Shown here: piece after piece, positions 9,112-17,899 of the stretch
Numbering within the stretch: position 1 is the stretch's first letter
Layout of the letters: each line of letters starts with the position of its first letter
Assembly: GCA_015852425.1 (NCBI GenBank)
Contig: JAAAIG010000704.1
Coordinates: forward strand, 1 to 20,448
Direction: 5' to 3'
Source: Gryganskiella cystojenkinii
Lineage: Eukaryota; Mortierellomycota; Mortierellomycetes; Mortierellales; Mortierellaceae
DNA: 20,448 nt
The notes under the pieces: model-generated
The model's database searches: none
The model's input: only the letters and a program-made list of their open reading frames with translations
What the model was told of the DNA's origin: nothing
Program-made: the position numbers and the translations under genes

Positions 9112-11952
9112 ATGAACGATCCGGAACATCAATACCATTTACAGGAGCGACAGGGTCAACAACTCACTTCCCCTTCAACCCAGTTCTCGACACCCCTGAC
9201 CACAAACATGATGACCTCAACTCCCAACACTGGGTCTTGTCTTTCAGAAGTTTCTTATTCCCCCGATTCTCCAAATCATCAACTTCTTCCCAGCAGTAGC
9301 AGCAACAATCACAACCGCTCCTCTTCATCTTCCTCTCCTTCCCGGCGCCCTCCACCGCAACACCTAGACGCGATCCAGACCCAAAAGGCGCAAGCCAGTG
9401 TCACCTTTCGGCCAATCTCCTCTACGAGTTCGGATATGGTCTTGGGTGGTAACTTGGAACTCAGCAACATCAGTAATAACAGCCATAATAACGATAACCA
9501 TAACGACGGGCAAAGGCAGAGGTCATCACCGGTCACGTACTCAGAACCTGCGTTGCCATCTGCATCAACGGTAGCCTCTGGTCAAGACATTTTCCCTTTC
9601 ACACCCTCTACTCTTGTCGACAGTGTTCCCTCCCCCATTATGGTTGAGAGTGATTTCCACACCATCCCCCTCTCTCCAACCCGCCAACCACATCAGTTCC
9701 CACAGCAACAACAACCAGCAACAATTCGACTCCAACCTCAGCCCCGTCAAACCCGAATTGCCATTGGAGCCAACCACCCGAACCGAAGTACCAACAGCAG
9801 TAACAATCACCCTTACAACAACAATAGTTATGGCTTGAGCAAGATGCTCCTTTCCTCTTCTACCAATGGTCCACATCAAGGTACTCAGGGTATGGACTTG
9901 ACCTATTCTTCATCCTCTGACGATCCCAGGTTCCAGCACTTGCCGAATTTATGGCAGGTTCTGCACCGAAAGACCTTGCCTCCAGTCTGTCTATTCAATT
10001 TTTATCTATACATGCGAGATTATGAACGGAGTAGCGAGGAGGTTGATTTCTGGTTGGATGTGACAGCGCATGAGGTTCTGTGGCGACTTTATGTACGAGC
10101 GACCAAAAGACGACAGGCCCTTGCGGCCGCCGAGAGGGCAGAGAAGGATCATGAACGGGAAGCGGCTCGCCTGGAGGCCGAGAGGTGGAAGTCTCAGGTG
10201 GATGAAGATCAGGAACAAGGTAAAAAGAAAGAGAGAAAATAATCAAAAATTGACGCGCCAACGCGCCAAAAAAAAAAAATGCGACACGACGACTCACCTG
10301 CCTTCGTTTTTTTTTTGCTCATTTTCAGAAATGTCGAAGGTTCATCAAAAGAAACCAAGCGTGACCCTGGAAATGTACGAGCCGCACTGGTCTGCTGCCA
10401 ATCGATACCTGGAACTCTCATCGGGAGGAGCAGCAGGATCATCTTCGTCATCACCATCTCAAACAACAGGACAAACAGCCTTCTCAACACCATTAATCCC
10501 CAGGGATTTATCAGAACCTATGCTTTTCAAAGCAAGCGCTACTCCGAAGAGTCCACTCTCACCATCAACCACCCTCGGGCGCGCTTACAGTTTTAACGGG
10601 ACGGCAGCAACCGCAGGTGGTTCTTCTGCGAACATGATTAGGTCCCTGTCACGACCTAGTGAAGGCACTCAAGAGCTGTTGAATGATTCAGAAGGTCCCA
10701 GGTCTTCCTCAGGAACCACAGGATTAGCAGCAACACCAACACCAGCGCCAATAAAAACAGCTGTAGTCCCGAGGAGAGCACCCCCTATCGCTGCGGCTCC
10801 CATTATCTCACCTCTGAGAGTCCCCTCCGATGCCAACTTGTCTGCAAAGTCGGCCAGCAACAACGGTAGTGCAACTTCTTCCTCAGCAGCAGCATCGACA
10901 GGGCAAGCACCTCAGCGACGAGCCATGACTTCAGGGATGGCCGGTGTGACGAAAGAGGATCTGCAGCGCTCAGCTGAAAGGATTTATTATCGGTACCTGA
11001 CCCCGCAAGCGGAGAAACCGGTCCGGATCCCGGGTGCAGTTCGTCAACGGGTCGCGGCTTTGATGGACAGTAACATGATGTCGTCTATGAACCACCCGCC
11101 TCTCCCTACCCAACCTTATAATACCGCGGCAGTGGGGACACATCATCAATATGGGACTTCAGAGTCGAGTCACAATGGCGGTGCTGGAATGTCGCCAACA
11201 ACAGCACTGAAACGCAAGAATAACTTGGGCACGTCGTCCTTTAGCACAAGTCCTCACAACAAGGACCGGTCCAATTTTTCCAACAACCCGAACGAAAAAT
11301 CAGCTTTGCGAGGAGCAGTGGGCGTGGGTACAGCCTCGACCATGTCGACGACCAACACATCATTAACGCAACCGGATCAAGATCTCGGACTGGTCTTTGC
11401 AGAGGCCCGAGAGATTGTCTTTGAGGGGATGGAATCGTATTATTTCCCAAGGTTCTTGCAAGCCCGTGCGTACGGCAACCTAGTCCATTCACAGAGGTTG
11501 ATGCGTTTGTTGTTGGGTCTGTTTTTTCTCTTTGTCGGGTTTGTCGTGGTGTTGTGTTTGATCTTTTTGAACATTCGACCACGTTCTGTCCGCGCTTGGG
11601 TAAGTCTATTGGCCTTGAAAAGTCGCGCTTTTTGTAATTTTTCCTCGCTTTGTCCAACAAAACGTTAACGGTCTGCTTTCGATTTTTTTCTTCATTTTTT
11701 TTTTTGCTTTGGTAGGCTCTGATCCCAATCTTTATTGGTATCTTTTTATGCACGACTTTTCAGTTCAATTTGTGTCCGATCCTGGTCGTATTTGGGGTCA
11801 GTGAGACGAAATGGATGCAGTACGCAAAAATCAAGGAACCCTATATCATGATGTTGCATCGGAGGCGAGCACTCAAGGTCATGGCCGTCGCGGTCCTGTA
11901 TACGATCTGTGTGGGGACCATTTTTGGAGCCGTTCCGGGGCATCGTCTATAG
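9112..11952 (+). CDS. RAX1: RAX1-like RGS-domain membrane protein, three exons
   Basis: Exons 9112-10219, 10329-11599 and 11716-11952 join in frame through GT-AG introns of 109 and 116 nt to give 871 residues. The fungal RAX1 family combines an RGS-like domain with C-terminal membrane spans and acts in bud-site or polarity control and related signalling. Family marks: LHRKTLPPVCLFNFYLYMRD then EEVDFWLDV at about 284-320 (RGS start). The RGS second half follows at about 576-618 (VTKEDLQRSAERIYYRYL) and about 720-755 (ESYYFPRFLQARAYGNL). Membrane spans lie at about 760-785, 794-819 and 847-866, with FNLCPILVVFGVSET and the family ending VPGHRL. Unusually, the first 276 residues are Ser/Asn/Gln/Pro-rich, and about 200 Ser/Thr/Ala/Pro-rich residues split the RGS domain, making it about twice the length of yeast Rax1 (435). 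The start context is good (A at -3). It is convergent with the next gene, with 122 bp between stops. Confidence 0.88.
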
Positions 11953-12023
11953 GATCGAACTATTATAACCTAATAATAATATAAAAAAATAATAAGAACA
12001 GGAGGTTTCTACACTATTATATT

Positions 12024-12029
12024 TTTATT
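12024..12029 (-). terminator. Polyadenylation signal of the F-box/LRR gene at 12075
   Basis: TTTATT on the plus strand gives a minus-strand AATAAA about 46 bp past the stop. The RAX1-like gene has only AATAAT-type variants at about 11971-11995, so the two 3' ends probably abut or overlap. Confidence 0.5.
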
Positions 12030-12074
12030 ACGACGGCCTTTTCTATTTTGTAACTACCTCTATCCCCTTCTTCA

Positions 12075-13796
12075 CTACCTGGAATCTTCAAGACGGTACC
12101 TCCAGAACTCCAAATCCATTTCGCCTCGGTGGACGTCAATACCACTAACCATCCTCAATCTCGGGAATGTAGACATTAACCAGGACCATAGATCATCTGT
12201 CAAGATATTGCCGCGAGTTTCATTAATTGTCAGAAGCTCAAGGTTCTGAAGGGACTCTAATTGATCCATGCCCCAATCCAATCGAAAGGGTAAATCTCGT
12301 TGTGGCCTCCGCGTCGGAGGAAGACGGTAGAATCTGGATTCCAGGTCAAGTTTCCGTATCTTTTTCAGATTTGAGAGTCTTGAAAAAATCTCAAAGGTGA
12401 TCTGTTGTTGCTGGGTTTCAACTTCTTCCGTGTTAGGATCGGTCTCTTTATCATCATCCATCTCGATCGCCACATGCCATTCCTCCAGATCCTCGCAAAC
12501 CCAGGGTCTATTGTCTGGAAGGATATCCAGGTTCACCGACATTTTCACGCCGTGGATAGACACCAACCGTGGACAAGTACAGAGGACCGAGTGCGTCACC
12601 TGGCCTGTCGTGATACTCTTATGAAGGTCCACGTGGGTCAAGGTCTCTGTATGATGGTTCTGCAACAGGGCCGTCAGGGATCGATCACCAAAGGCTCCAT
12701 TCTCGAATACTAGCTCTGTGAGCCTTGCACCACCTCCAGAAGCTGTTGACAGGATAGCAGCCATATCCGAGTCCTCCACGCTGTCACATTGTATGTACAA
12801 TTTACGGATGGTTGTTGGCCAAAAGTAGGTACTGTCACGAAACCCTTGGGCGAGGGGAAGGAATGCATAATGAGGCAGTCGAAACGCTTTCGAGCCAAAT
12901 GATTCCCAGACCAAGGAGCAGAGTTTGGGCGAACGACCGAGGAGCTCGAACAGTCGGGCAATGGATTGATCGTCACCATGGACACGCTTGATCGTCAGAT
13001 GCCGAATTTGCCACGATTGCTGTTGCTGTTGCTCTTGTTGATGTTGATCGATATCCTCGTTGACCATAATGTCGTGGTCCAAATCTTCTAAGATGACTCT
13101 TTGGAGGGTCAGTGCTTGGAGAGAAGGCAAAGTGCAGATCTTCCAGAACCATGTCAGGTTCTCGGTGCTCTGGATATGAGCAACTTGAATCTTGAGTGTT
13201 GAAAGTTGTTTCAAACCCGAGACCGCGTGCCAGAGGGTTATTTTGTGCCGAAGAAGTTGACTTGAATACGGGGAGTGACAGTCCATGAGAAATAGTCGTT
13301 TGAGGGTGGCGTGTTGGTGTAAGAGCAGGGTTATGATGGTCTCGACTCGTTCGAACCTGTCGGAATCCAATGTGGAGTTGCGCAAGGGTTGGGATTCCAG
13401 ATATTCTAGTCTAGGCAAATGTTGCAGGACCGTGTTCAAGTCCCCTGGAAAGAGACCGGAAGAGTCGAAGATGAGGTAGAGAGAACGAACAAAATGGTGA
13501 TGTAGACGAATGGATACGGCAGGGATGAGTCCATGAGGGGCATTGCAAAGGGACAGCGTCCGATAAAAGAACGGTAGAAACGCCGAGTAGAACCGTTTGG
13601 AGACACGAATGCAAGAGTAGAGGTCGCGGCGGATGCAAGGAGGACGGGATGCTGGACAATAGACAATGGACGCGATCATTTGAAGGATCTCTTGAGGGAC
13701 CAAGTCCATTGGACAATCATTTTGACCATGGCTGACATTGTTGCTATCCTCATCCACGATACCATCAGCGTGTTTGATGTCGATTGTTGACGACAT
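12075..13796 (-). CDS. F-box / LRR-type protein (array member 1)
   Basis: Intron-less frame of 573 residues from the ATG at 13796; predicted SCF ubiquitin-ligase adaptor. The F-box at about 30-82 reads MDLVPQEILQMIASIV, then DLYSCIRVSKRFYSAFLPFF and YRTLSL. Degenerate LRR-like segments follow, for example LPRLEYLESQPL, LKQLSTLKIQVAHIQ, LPSLQALTLQRVILEDL and LTELVFENGAFGD. A polyglutamine tract (HQQEQQQQQ) lies near residue 257. The C-terminal module includes CTCPRLVSI, DNRPWVCEDLEEWHVAIEM and RLDWGMDQLESLQNLELL. It is shared with the gene at 18358-20091, and its last part (WLMSTFPRL...) with the partial gene at 20276. These are therefore paralogues on one strand. No signal peptide or membrane span is seen. 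Confidence 0.88.
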   Translation of the reverse strand: MSSTIDIKHADGIVDEDSNNVSHGQNDCPMDLVPQEILQMIASIVYCPASRPPCIRRDLYSCIRVSKRFYSAFLPFFYRTLSLCNAPHGLIPAVSIRLHHHFVRSLYLIFDSSGLFPGDLNTVLQHLPRLEYLESQPLRNSTLDSDRFERVETIITLLLHQHATLKRLFLMDCHSPYSSQLLRHKITLWHAVSGLKQLSTLKIQVAHIQSTENLTWFWKICTLPSLQALTLQRVILEDLDHDIMVNEDIDQHQQEQQQQQSWQIRHLTIKRVHGDDQSIARLFELLGRSPKLCSLVWESFGSKAFRLPHYAFLPLAQGFRDSTYFWPTTIRKLYIQCDSVEDSDMAAILSTASGGGARLTELVFENGAFGDRSLTALLQNHHTETLTHVDLHKSITTGQVTHSVLCTCPRLVSIHGVKMSVNLDILPDNRPWVCEDLEEWHVAIEMDDDKETDPNTEEVETQQQQITFEIFSRLSNLKKIRKLDLESRFYRLPPTRRPQRDLPFRLDWGMDQLESLQNLELLTINETRGNILTDDLWSWLMSTFPRLRMVSGIDVHRGEMDLEFWRYRLEDSR

Positions 13797-13991
13797 TTCC
13801 TGAGTTGTCAGAGTTGATCGTTGTCGTCAGAAGGATGTGTTGGTATCTGGGGATATGGTGCTAATGAAGAAAGGAAAGGAGTAGTGAAAAGACTAACAAT
13901 AAAATAGCGATTTCGACTGGTTCAAGTTACTTCATTCCGTGTTCCCCCCTCCATTTTTTTTTCTGTTTTGTTTGGTTCGTATTTGTCCTAA
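13797..13991 (-). promoter_or_regulatory. Upstream region of the F-box/LRR gene at 13796
   Basis: This spacer of about 195 bp lies between the intact gene and the 3' end of a decayed F-box/LRR copy. It has a C/T-rich patch at about 13944-13970 and an AATAAA-type AT-rich patch near 13898. No clear TATA element or coding sequence is seen. Confidence 0.3.
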
Positions 13992-14560
13992 TCTCGGAAA
14001 AGTAGACTCGAACCAACGTCGTTCATCCTTGCCCAACGACTAATCTTCCTTGTCATATTTTAGGACCACAAGATCCCTAAGTGTCTCCAATTGACCCAGA
14101 CCCCAATCCAGACGAAGCTGTAGCGGCGGTAGACTCCTGTCTACGAGGGCGTTCGTACACGCTTTTCCCATACTGGTGACGACGACCACCTAGAGAATGG
14201 TCCATTCCCAGGTCAAGAATCGAGATATGGCTCAATACAGCGAGTTCGGCCAAAAATCTTACGAGTGACCTCTTTCTCTTGGTCCACTTGCTCCTCGAGA
14301 TAGCAAAGAACTATCGAAGTCAGCACTGGCAATATCATAGGTGCTCTCTAGTTAGATCACAACATGCCATTCTTGGAGATCCTCGCAGACCCAGGGTCGA
14401 TCGTCTGGAGCCATGCTTGAGGGCGTAAAATAAAGTCTGTCCACACGAATAAGCACCAGACGAGGGAACGTACACAGGATCGAGTGGATGGTGGCACTGG
14501 TCGCACTGCTACCGTAACCATCCAGTCGTTTCAGGGTTCCTGAATGTTGTCCTGTAAGGC
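13992..14560 (-). pseudogene. Decayed C-terminal part of an F-box/LRR paralogue
   Basis: This segment aligns almost base for base with 18366-18945, the C-terminal third of the intact gene at 18358-20091. It keeps PDDRPWVCEDLQEWHVVI and the CCCAATCCAGACGAAGCTGT stretch. It is broken: a one-base deletion lies early, in the region matching residues 383-390. A GAA-to-TAA type change creates a stop right after EWHVVI, and frameshifts follow. It carries no F-box. Together with 16411-16582 it forms one split gene copy, because the two fragments meet at the same point of the intact gene (about 18945/18946). Confidence 0.85.
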
Positions 14561-14590
14561 AAAAATCTTGACCTCAATCCAGATCTTAAT

Positions 14591-14772
14591 CTCGGCAGTG
14601 TTGCCAGCAAGCGTTGACCTCGGCAGTGTTGACCTGGGTTACAACTTGCTATGTGGTTTGCGACTTGACTCCGGCGCGTTGCCACCAATCCAGTATCACA
14701 GGGCACTCTGAACTCATCACAGTTTTCTCTGCGGTTGCGACTTGACATGACTCTGGCGCGTTGCAATCCAGT
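14591..14772. repeat. Short diverged direct repeats at the left end of the inserted block
   Basis: Two exact copies of CTCGGCAGTGTTG lie at 14591-14603 and 14619-14631. A second pair of about 39 bp repeats at 14657-14695 and 14735-14772: both contain TTGCGACTTGAC, then CGCGTTGC, then AATCCAGTA, with a 5-bp indel between the copies. The period of about 78 bp suggests a local tandem duplication. Confidence 0.6.
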
Positions 14773-14929
14773 AAAAAAGGAGGGGATTTTATTTTTTCAG
14801 TTCGCTGAATTTTTACTGTCAATTTGGGGCAATGTACAATGCAATAAAGTTCGGTACAGAAAGCGTGCGGTTTGAGTTGTGGCGTGGATGAAAGAAGAGA
14901 AGACAAGATTTTAGAAGGAGGAGCGAGAG

Positions 14930-15496
14930 ATGGAGAGTGAGCAATATACAGCGCGAAATCAGCACCAGGAAAAAATAAAAAGGAAATCATTTTGGTGCCG
15001 CATGAAGAAAAAAGACATTGTGACATCGGCAGTTCAGAACGAGAGAGAGATAGTTAGAGAAGCATCTTACTCGGACATAATTCTTGATGCCACCGCTCGG
15101 TTCCTATTTGAGATAAGAGAAGAGAAGCTCCCAGCAAGGCTAGTAAGATGCTTCTCGGCATCCTCACAGGATGAGATGTCCAATCTGTCGTTCCCGTGTG
15201 CTTCTATTCCCCAACTGCCCTTGACCGTCTTCTCGCTTGATCTTTGGGGAGTCCCACTCTCGAAAGGGTTTCATTACCTCTGGAGTCGGTCGATGGAGGA
15301 TAACCAAGGAATTTTTTTTGCACTTGAGCGATGTCAACAACCCAGACCCCAAGGACCAGGGACCTGGAGCAAAGGCCTGTCGAAGCTTGCAGGAGCTCTT
15401 TCACCCTGCCATGGCGCCTCTGCGAGTGGTATACGTGGTACGGTGGCTGAAGTGGCTCCGCACCTGTGCCAATCCCATCACATTATTCGCAAGTGA
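14930..15496 (+). CDS. Uncertain hypothetical ORF within the inserted block
   Basis: A 188-codon plus-strand frame from the ATG at 14930. It is basic at first (KIKRKSFWCRMKKKD). The middle is plausible protein (SYSDIILDATARFLFEIREE, then QLPLTVFSLDLWGVPL), and the end is low-information Pro/Gly-rich. From about 15310 the overlapping plus frame (LSDVNNPDPKDQG, then PLRVVYVVRWLKWLRTCANP) looks more protein-like, hinting at a frameshift. The region may therefore be a relic rather than an active gene. It converges on the truncated minus-strand frame, overlapping it by 19 bp. No family is recognised. Confidence 0.25.
   Translation: MESEQYTARNQHQEKIKRKSFWCRMKKKDIVTSAVQNEREIVREASYSDIILDATARFLFEIREEKLPARLVRCFSASSQDEMSNLSFPCASIPQLPLTVFSLDLWGVPLSKGFHYLWSRSMEDNQGIFFALERCQQPRPQGPGTWSKGLSKLAGALSPCHGASASGIRGTVAEVAPHLCQSHHIIRK
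15057..15156. repeat. 15-bp perfect inverted repeat
   Basis: GAGAAGCATCTTACT at 15057-15071 is the exact reverse complement of 15142-15156, with a 70-bp spacer. It could fold into a hairpin or cruciform. It lies inside the inserted block and inside the uncertain plus-strand ORF. Confidence 0.6.
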
Positions 15497-16377
15497 GGAC
15501 CCAACTCTTTTTGTCGAAACAAAAATCCTGCTCGACTCGTTAATCGGAAATTCGGCGCATCTAGATGGACCAACTTCAACCGATTTCTCCCATTCCAACG
15601 CTGTAATGAGGTAGTTGCTGTCTCGACGCCAATTACAAGCCGTTTGTTCCTGAAGTTGTCCAATAAGATGACCAATTTGAGGCGTCCATTGTACTGCGTG
15701 CAGTGTGATCGTGAAGGGATGCTTGATGGGAGAGCGATCATTGATTCGGCATGTGGGTCAGCGGTCATGTCTCGTCCGTAGACCTCCAGGCACAAGATCC
15801 TTGCAATTTTTGAACCTGTGACGATGTGGGCCCCGGAAAGTCGCTCGAGCCCTGTTGCTCCACCAGACTCAACTGCTGCCAGATGATCACTCCCCATCTC
15901 TTCATAGCCTTCTTCGGGCGAATGGTGTTGACTGCTGTCATCCCAGTCGATCTGGGTGATGTTGAACACCGGCTGTAATCCTGAAGTCTGAAACGGCACG
16001 CAGTTTCTCTCCAGAAAGACAGTAAACCCTGTCACTGTGCTTGCGACGGCATTATCCTTGCTGATCAAGAACGGCGCAATATCCATGGCCGTGGTTACGA
16101 ACTTCACTATCTCAAGCGGAAGAACTTTCGTGGTGCTCTTTACAACCTCTTGTGCAGCAGCAGCCAGCTCGGCGTCCAGCAGCCTTGTCTTCTTTGTTGG
16201 AGGTTCGTATAATGCGTCGTCATTAGAAGTACTGCCCTCCTCGACTTCGCGTCTTTCCGAGCCAACATTCGCCACACTGCTACCATCCACAATCTTGCAA
16301 TTCCCTTTCTTGAGATGTTTTCGGATACCAGATTGACGGACTGGCGTTGCCCCACTTTCAGTTCCGATCGATTGTCT
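15478..16377 (-). pseudogene. 5'-truncated unidentified gene in the inserted block
   Basis: The minus frame is open for 299 codons before its TGA at 15478, but the first ATG is deep inside, at 16086. The preceding part still reads as protein: ATPVRQSGIRKHLKKGNC, then SERREVEEGSTSNDDALYEP, then PPTKKTRLLDAELAAAAQEV. The start has therefore been lost, or lies in an exon I cannot see; a candidate splice acceptor (CTGAAAG) sits at about 16360. A basic PTKKTR may be a nuclear signal. The middle and C-terminal parts include TVTGFTVFLERNCVPFQ, ITQIDWDDS and RLKLVILLDNFRNKRLVIGV, with no catalytic signature I can name. The frame begins only 33 bp inside the block's right border, which fits a gene truncated when the block was formed. 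It may still be expressed. Confidence 0.4.
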
Positions 16378-16582
16378 TCATCAAGAGCTTGTTGTCAACA
16401 AAGTTAAAATTGCGAAGACCCTGTCCGCCAAAGATCCCCTCCCGAATCGCCAGATCCTCCAAACCGCCGGTGAGCGCATTCAGGATTCCGGCGTCGAAGG
16501 GACGATGGAGAGGTTTGTTGGAATCAATCATTTCCTGACACTTGTTGCTGTCATCATTGTTAACATTATGGGTTCTGGTCAT
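16358..16582 (-). pseudogene. N-terminal remnant of an F-box/LRR gene with an in-frame internal deletion (74-codon ORF)
   Basis: From the ATG at 16582 this frame runs 74 residues. Residues 1-31 match the N-terminus of the intact gene at 20091 (QEMIDSNKPLHRPFDA here, QDMIDSSRPLHRPFDA there). Residue 32 onward jumps to GILNALTGGLEDLAIREGIF, matching intact residues 357 on (GILNALTKGLEELAIRVGIF). About 314 codons, including the whole F-box and early LRRs, are missing in frame. After about residue 55 it enters foreign sequence at the border of the inserted block (16410) and stops. If translated it would be a tiny protein without an F-box. Confidence 0.8.
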
Positions 16583-16687
16583 GCCGTTGTTGCGTTCCGT
16601 GTCGTTAATGGATAAGCGAAGAGAGTGCAAAGTAATTAATGGATTTTGTTTTCTTTCTTCAGGGGGGAAGAACGCAGAAGGTTACTT

Positions 16688-16693
16688 TTTATT
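16688..16693 (-). terminator. Polyadenylation signal of the secreted-protein gene
   Basis: Minus-strand AATAAA (TTTATT on plus) about 69 bp downstream of the stop at 16762. Confidence 0.5.
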
Positions 16694-16761
16694 CCGAATG
16701 GGACTGTGAATTCAGGCTCAACCGCGTCGGTCTGTCTGAAAGAAAGACAACTGTCTCCTTT

Positions 16762-17115
16762 TTACTGGGGAATGATATTGCAGCGAATTGTGTTTGCCTT
16801 TCTAGGAACCTTGATGATCGACGTCCCCTGGGTAACCTTCAGTTTGCACTCCTCATCCTGATAAATAACACAGTTGATGCGGGGCGAGTCAACTCTGACC
16901 GAGTCGAGAGTCCTCCAGACCCCGTATGAGATGAAGTAGCATGAATTGCGAGGAATTGCCAGGGCCTTGGGGTTGCCTTCAATCGGAATGAGTGTCAGGT
17001 CAACGTTGGGCTGAGACGCCGCTGTTTCTTGGTCGCCACCTTGAGCTTGAACTTGAACGGCACTGAGAAAGATGACAAGAACAGCTGCAGAGATGAGGGC
17101 TACAAACTTGATCAT
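16762..17115 (-). CDS. Small secreted cysteine-containing protein (117 aa)
   Basis: The ATG at 17115 opens a classic secretion signal: MIKF, then a hydrophobic core VALISAAVLVIFLSAVQVQA, with likely cleavage after VQA-Q at about residue 25. The mature part of about 92 residues holds four cysteines (positions 59, 82, 90 and 112), enough for two disulfides. It ends with basic KVPRKANTIRCNIIPQ. There is no membrane span after the signal and no catalytic motif. The frame is open upstream to 17553, but that extension has no ATG start and would bury the signal peptide, so I reject it. Similar small secreted proteins in fungi include cell-surface and host-interaction proteins, but nothing here fixes a role. 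No intron is needed. Confidence 0.72.
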   Translation of the reverse strand: MIKFVALISAAVLVIFLSAVQVQAQGGDQETAASQPNVDLTLIPIEGNPKALAIPRNSCYFISYGVWRTLDSVRVDSPRINCVIYQDEECKLKVTQGTSIIKVPRKANTIRCNIIPQ

Positions 17116-17274
17116 GATTACAAAAGTTATTGTCGTGTCTGGAATGTAGAAGAGTTGATTATGTCGAAGTGTGGATGAACCAAGTAGGATCTGATGTGTG
17201 GAATTGTAAGGAATGAATGGTGAACACCACTGCGCTGCCACCCAACTTCGAGAAATACTCGGAGGCCGACGAGC

Positions 17275-17730
17275 CTTCTCCGGTCTAGTGGTTAAAGCGG
17301 GAATGCTTCCAGAGAGAGACACGGAGCGTTCACGTTCAAGCTCAAGGCGGCGATCAAGAAACAGCGGCGTCTCAGCCCAGCGTTGGCCTGACAAAAAAAT
17401 ACTGTATAAAGTGCGTAGCCTACTATGGTTAACCTTGAGGGTGTCATGAGTTCTTTGTGGCACACAAAAAGGGCAATAAACCCAATCTACAGTGAAGTAT
17501 CCTTGCTCTCTGCAACGATAGCCTCTCGAATTAGAGGCGGCTGTTTGCACCACGACCTACTGAGCACGTTCGTATTTATAGAGTGTCCCGCTGCACGCCA
17601 CGGCTGAAAGAAAGCAACCCCCACATCGTTCGAGCGATACAAGTAAACAGAGACCCCTTTTCAAGCCCAGGTCTCCTCTTCGATGGTCATTGTAGAGGAG
17701 ATTTGGTCTGCACGAGTGGGAGATGAACCC
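17275..17730. repeat. Repeat unit A: tRNA-A-box-like motif plus GATGAACCC segment
   Basis: At 17275-17301 there is CTTCTCCGGTCTAGTGGTTA followed by AAGCGGG, resembling a tRNA D-arm/A box. A GTTCAAGCTC with B-box character lies at about 17334. At 17699-17730 lies AGATTTG...GGGAGATGAACCC. Both outer motifs recur in the same order at 17900-17986. It does not fold as a complete tRNA. Confidence 0.4.
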
Positions 17731-17899
17731 ACCAACAGGCTGCGCTGCGAGCACGGTTATTCATCATGGATAGATTTAGTTGACTACTGCTGTCAGTAAC
17801 AGGTCAACGTTGTAATAAAAAATAGATAAAAAAAAAACGGCAAATGCTTGCCTACGCACCGCATAATGCCCATATACATGTGTGCAGGCGGGCGGGCGA

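Larger units (their letters stand above)
14561..16410. mobile_element. Inserted block of about 1.85 kb splitting an F-box/LRR pseudogene
   Basis: The sequence on either side aligns to adjacent bases of the intact gene at 18358-20091, so this block is extra relative to that gene. Its ends, read on the minus strand, are AATTTTAAC and AAGATTTTT, sharing ATTTT. That may be a 5-bp target duplication or chance. I see no terminal inverted repeat, transposase or reverse transcriptase. It contains a 5'-truncated reading frame (15478-16377, minus), a possible short frame (14930-15496, plus), short direct repeats near the left end and a 15-bp inverted repeat. Calling it a mobile element is inference; an ectopic DNA fragment captured during repair is equally possible. 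Confidence 0.45.

Noticed and set aside
14561..16410. A DNA transposon with terminal inverted repeats
   Set aside because: Comparing both ends of the block on opposite strands gave no convincing inverted repeat and no transposase signature.
17275..17345. A complete second tRNA gene
   Set aside because: The A-box-like and B-box-like pieces are present, but no acceptor stem or anticodon stem can be paired.
17116..17553. N-terminal extension of the secreted protein
   Set aside because: The frame is open but has no ATG start, and it would place the clear signal peptide in the middle of the protein.
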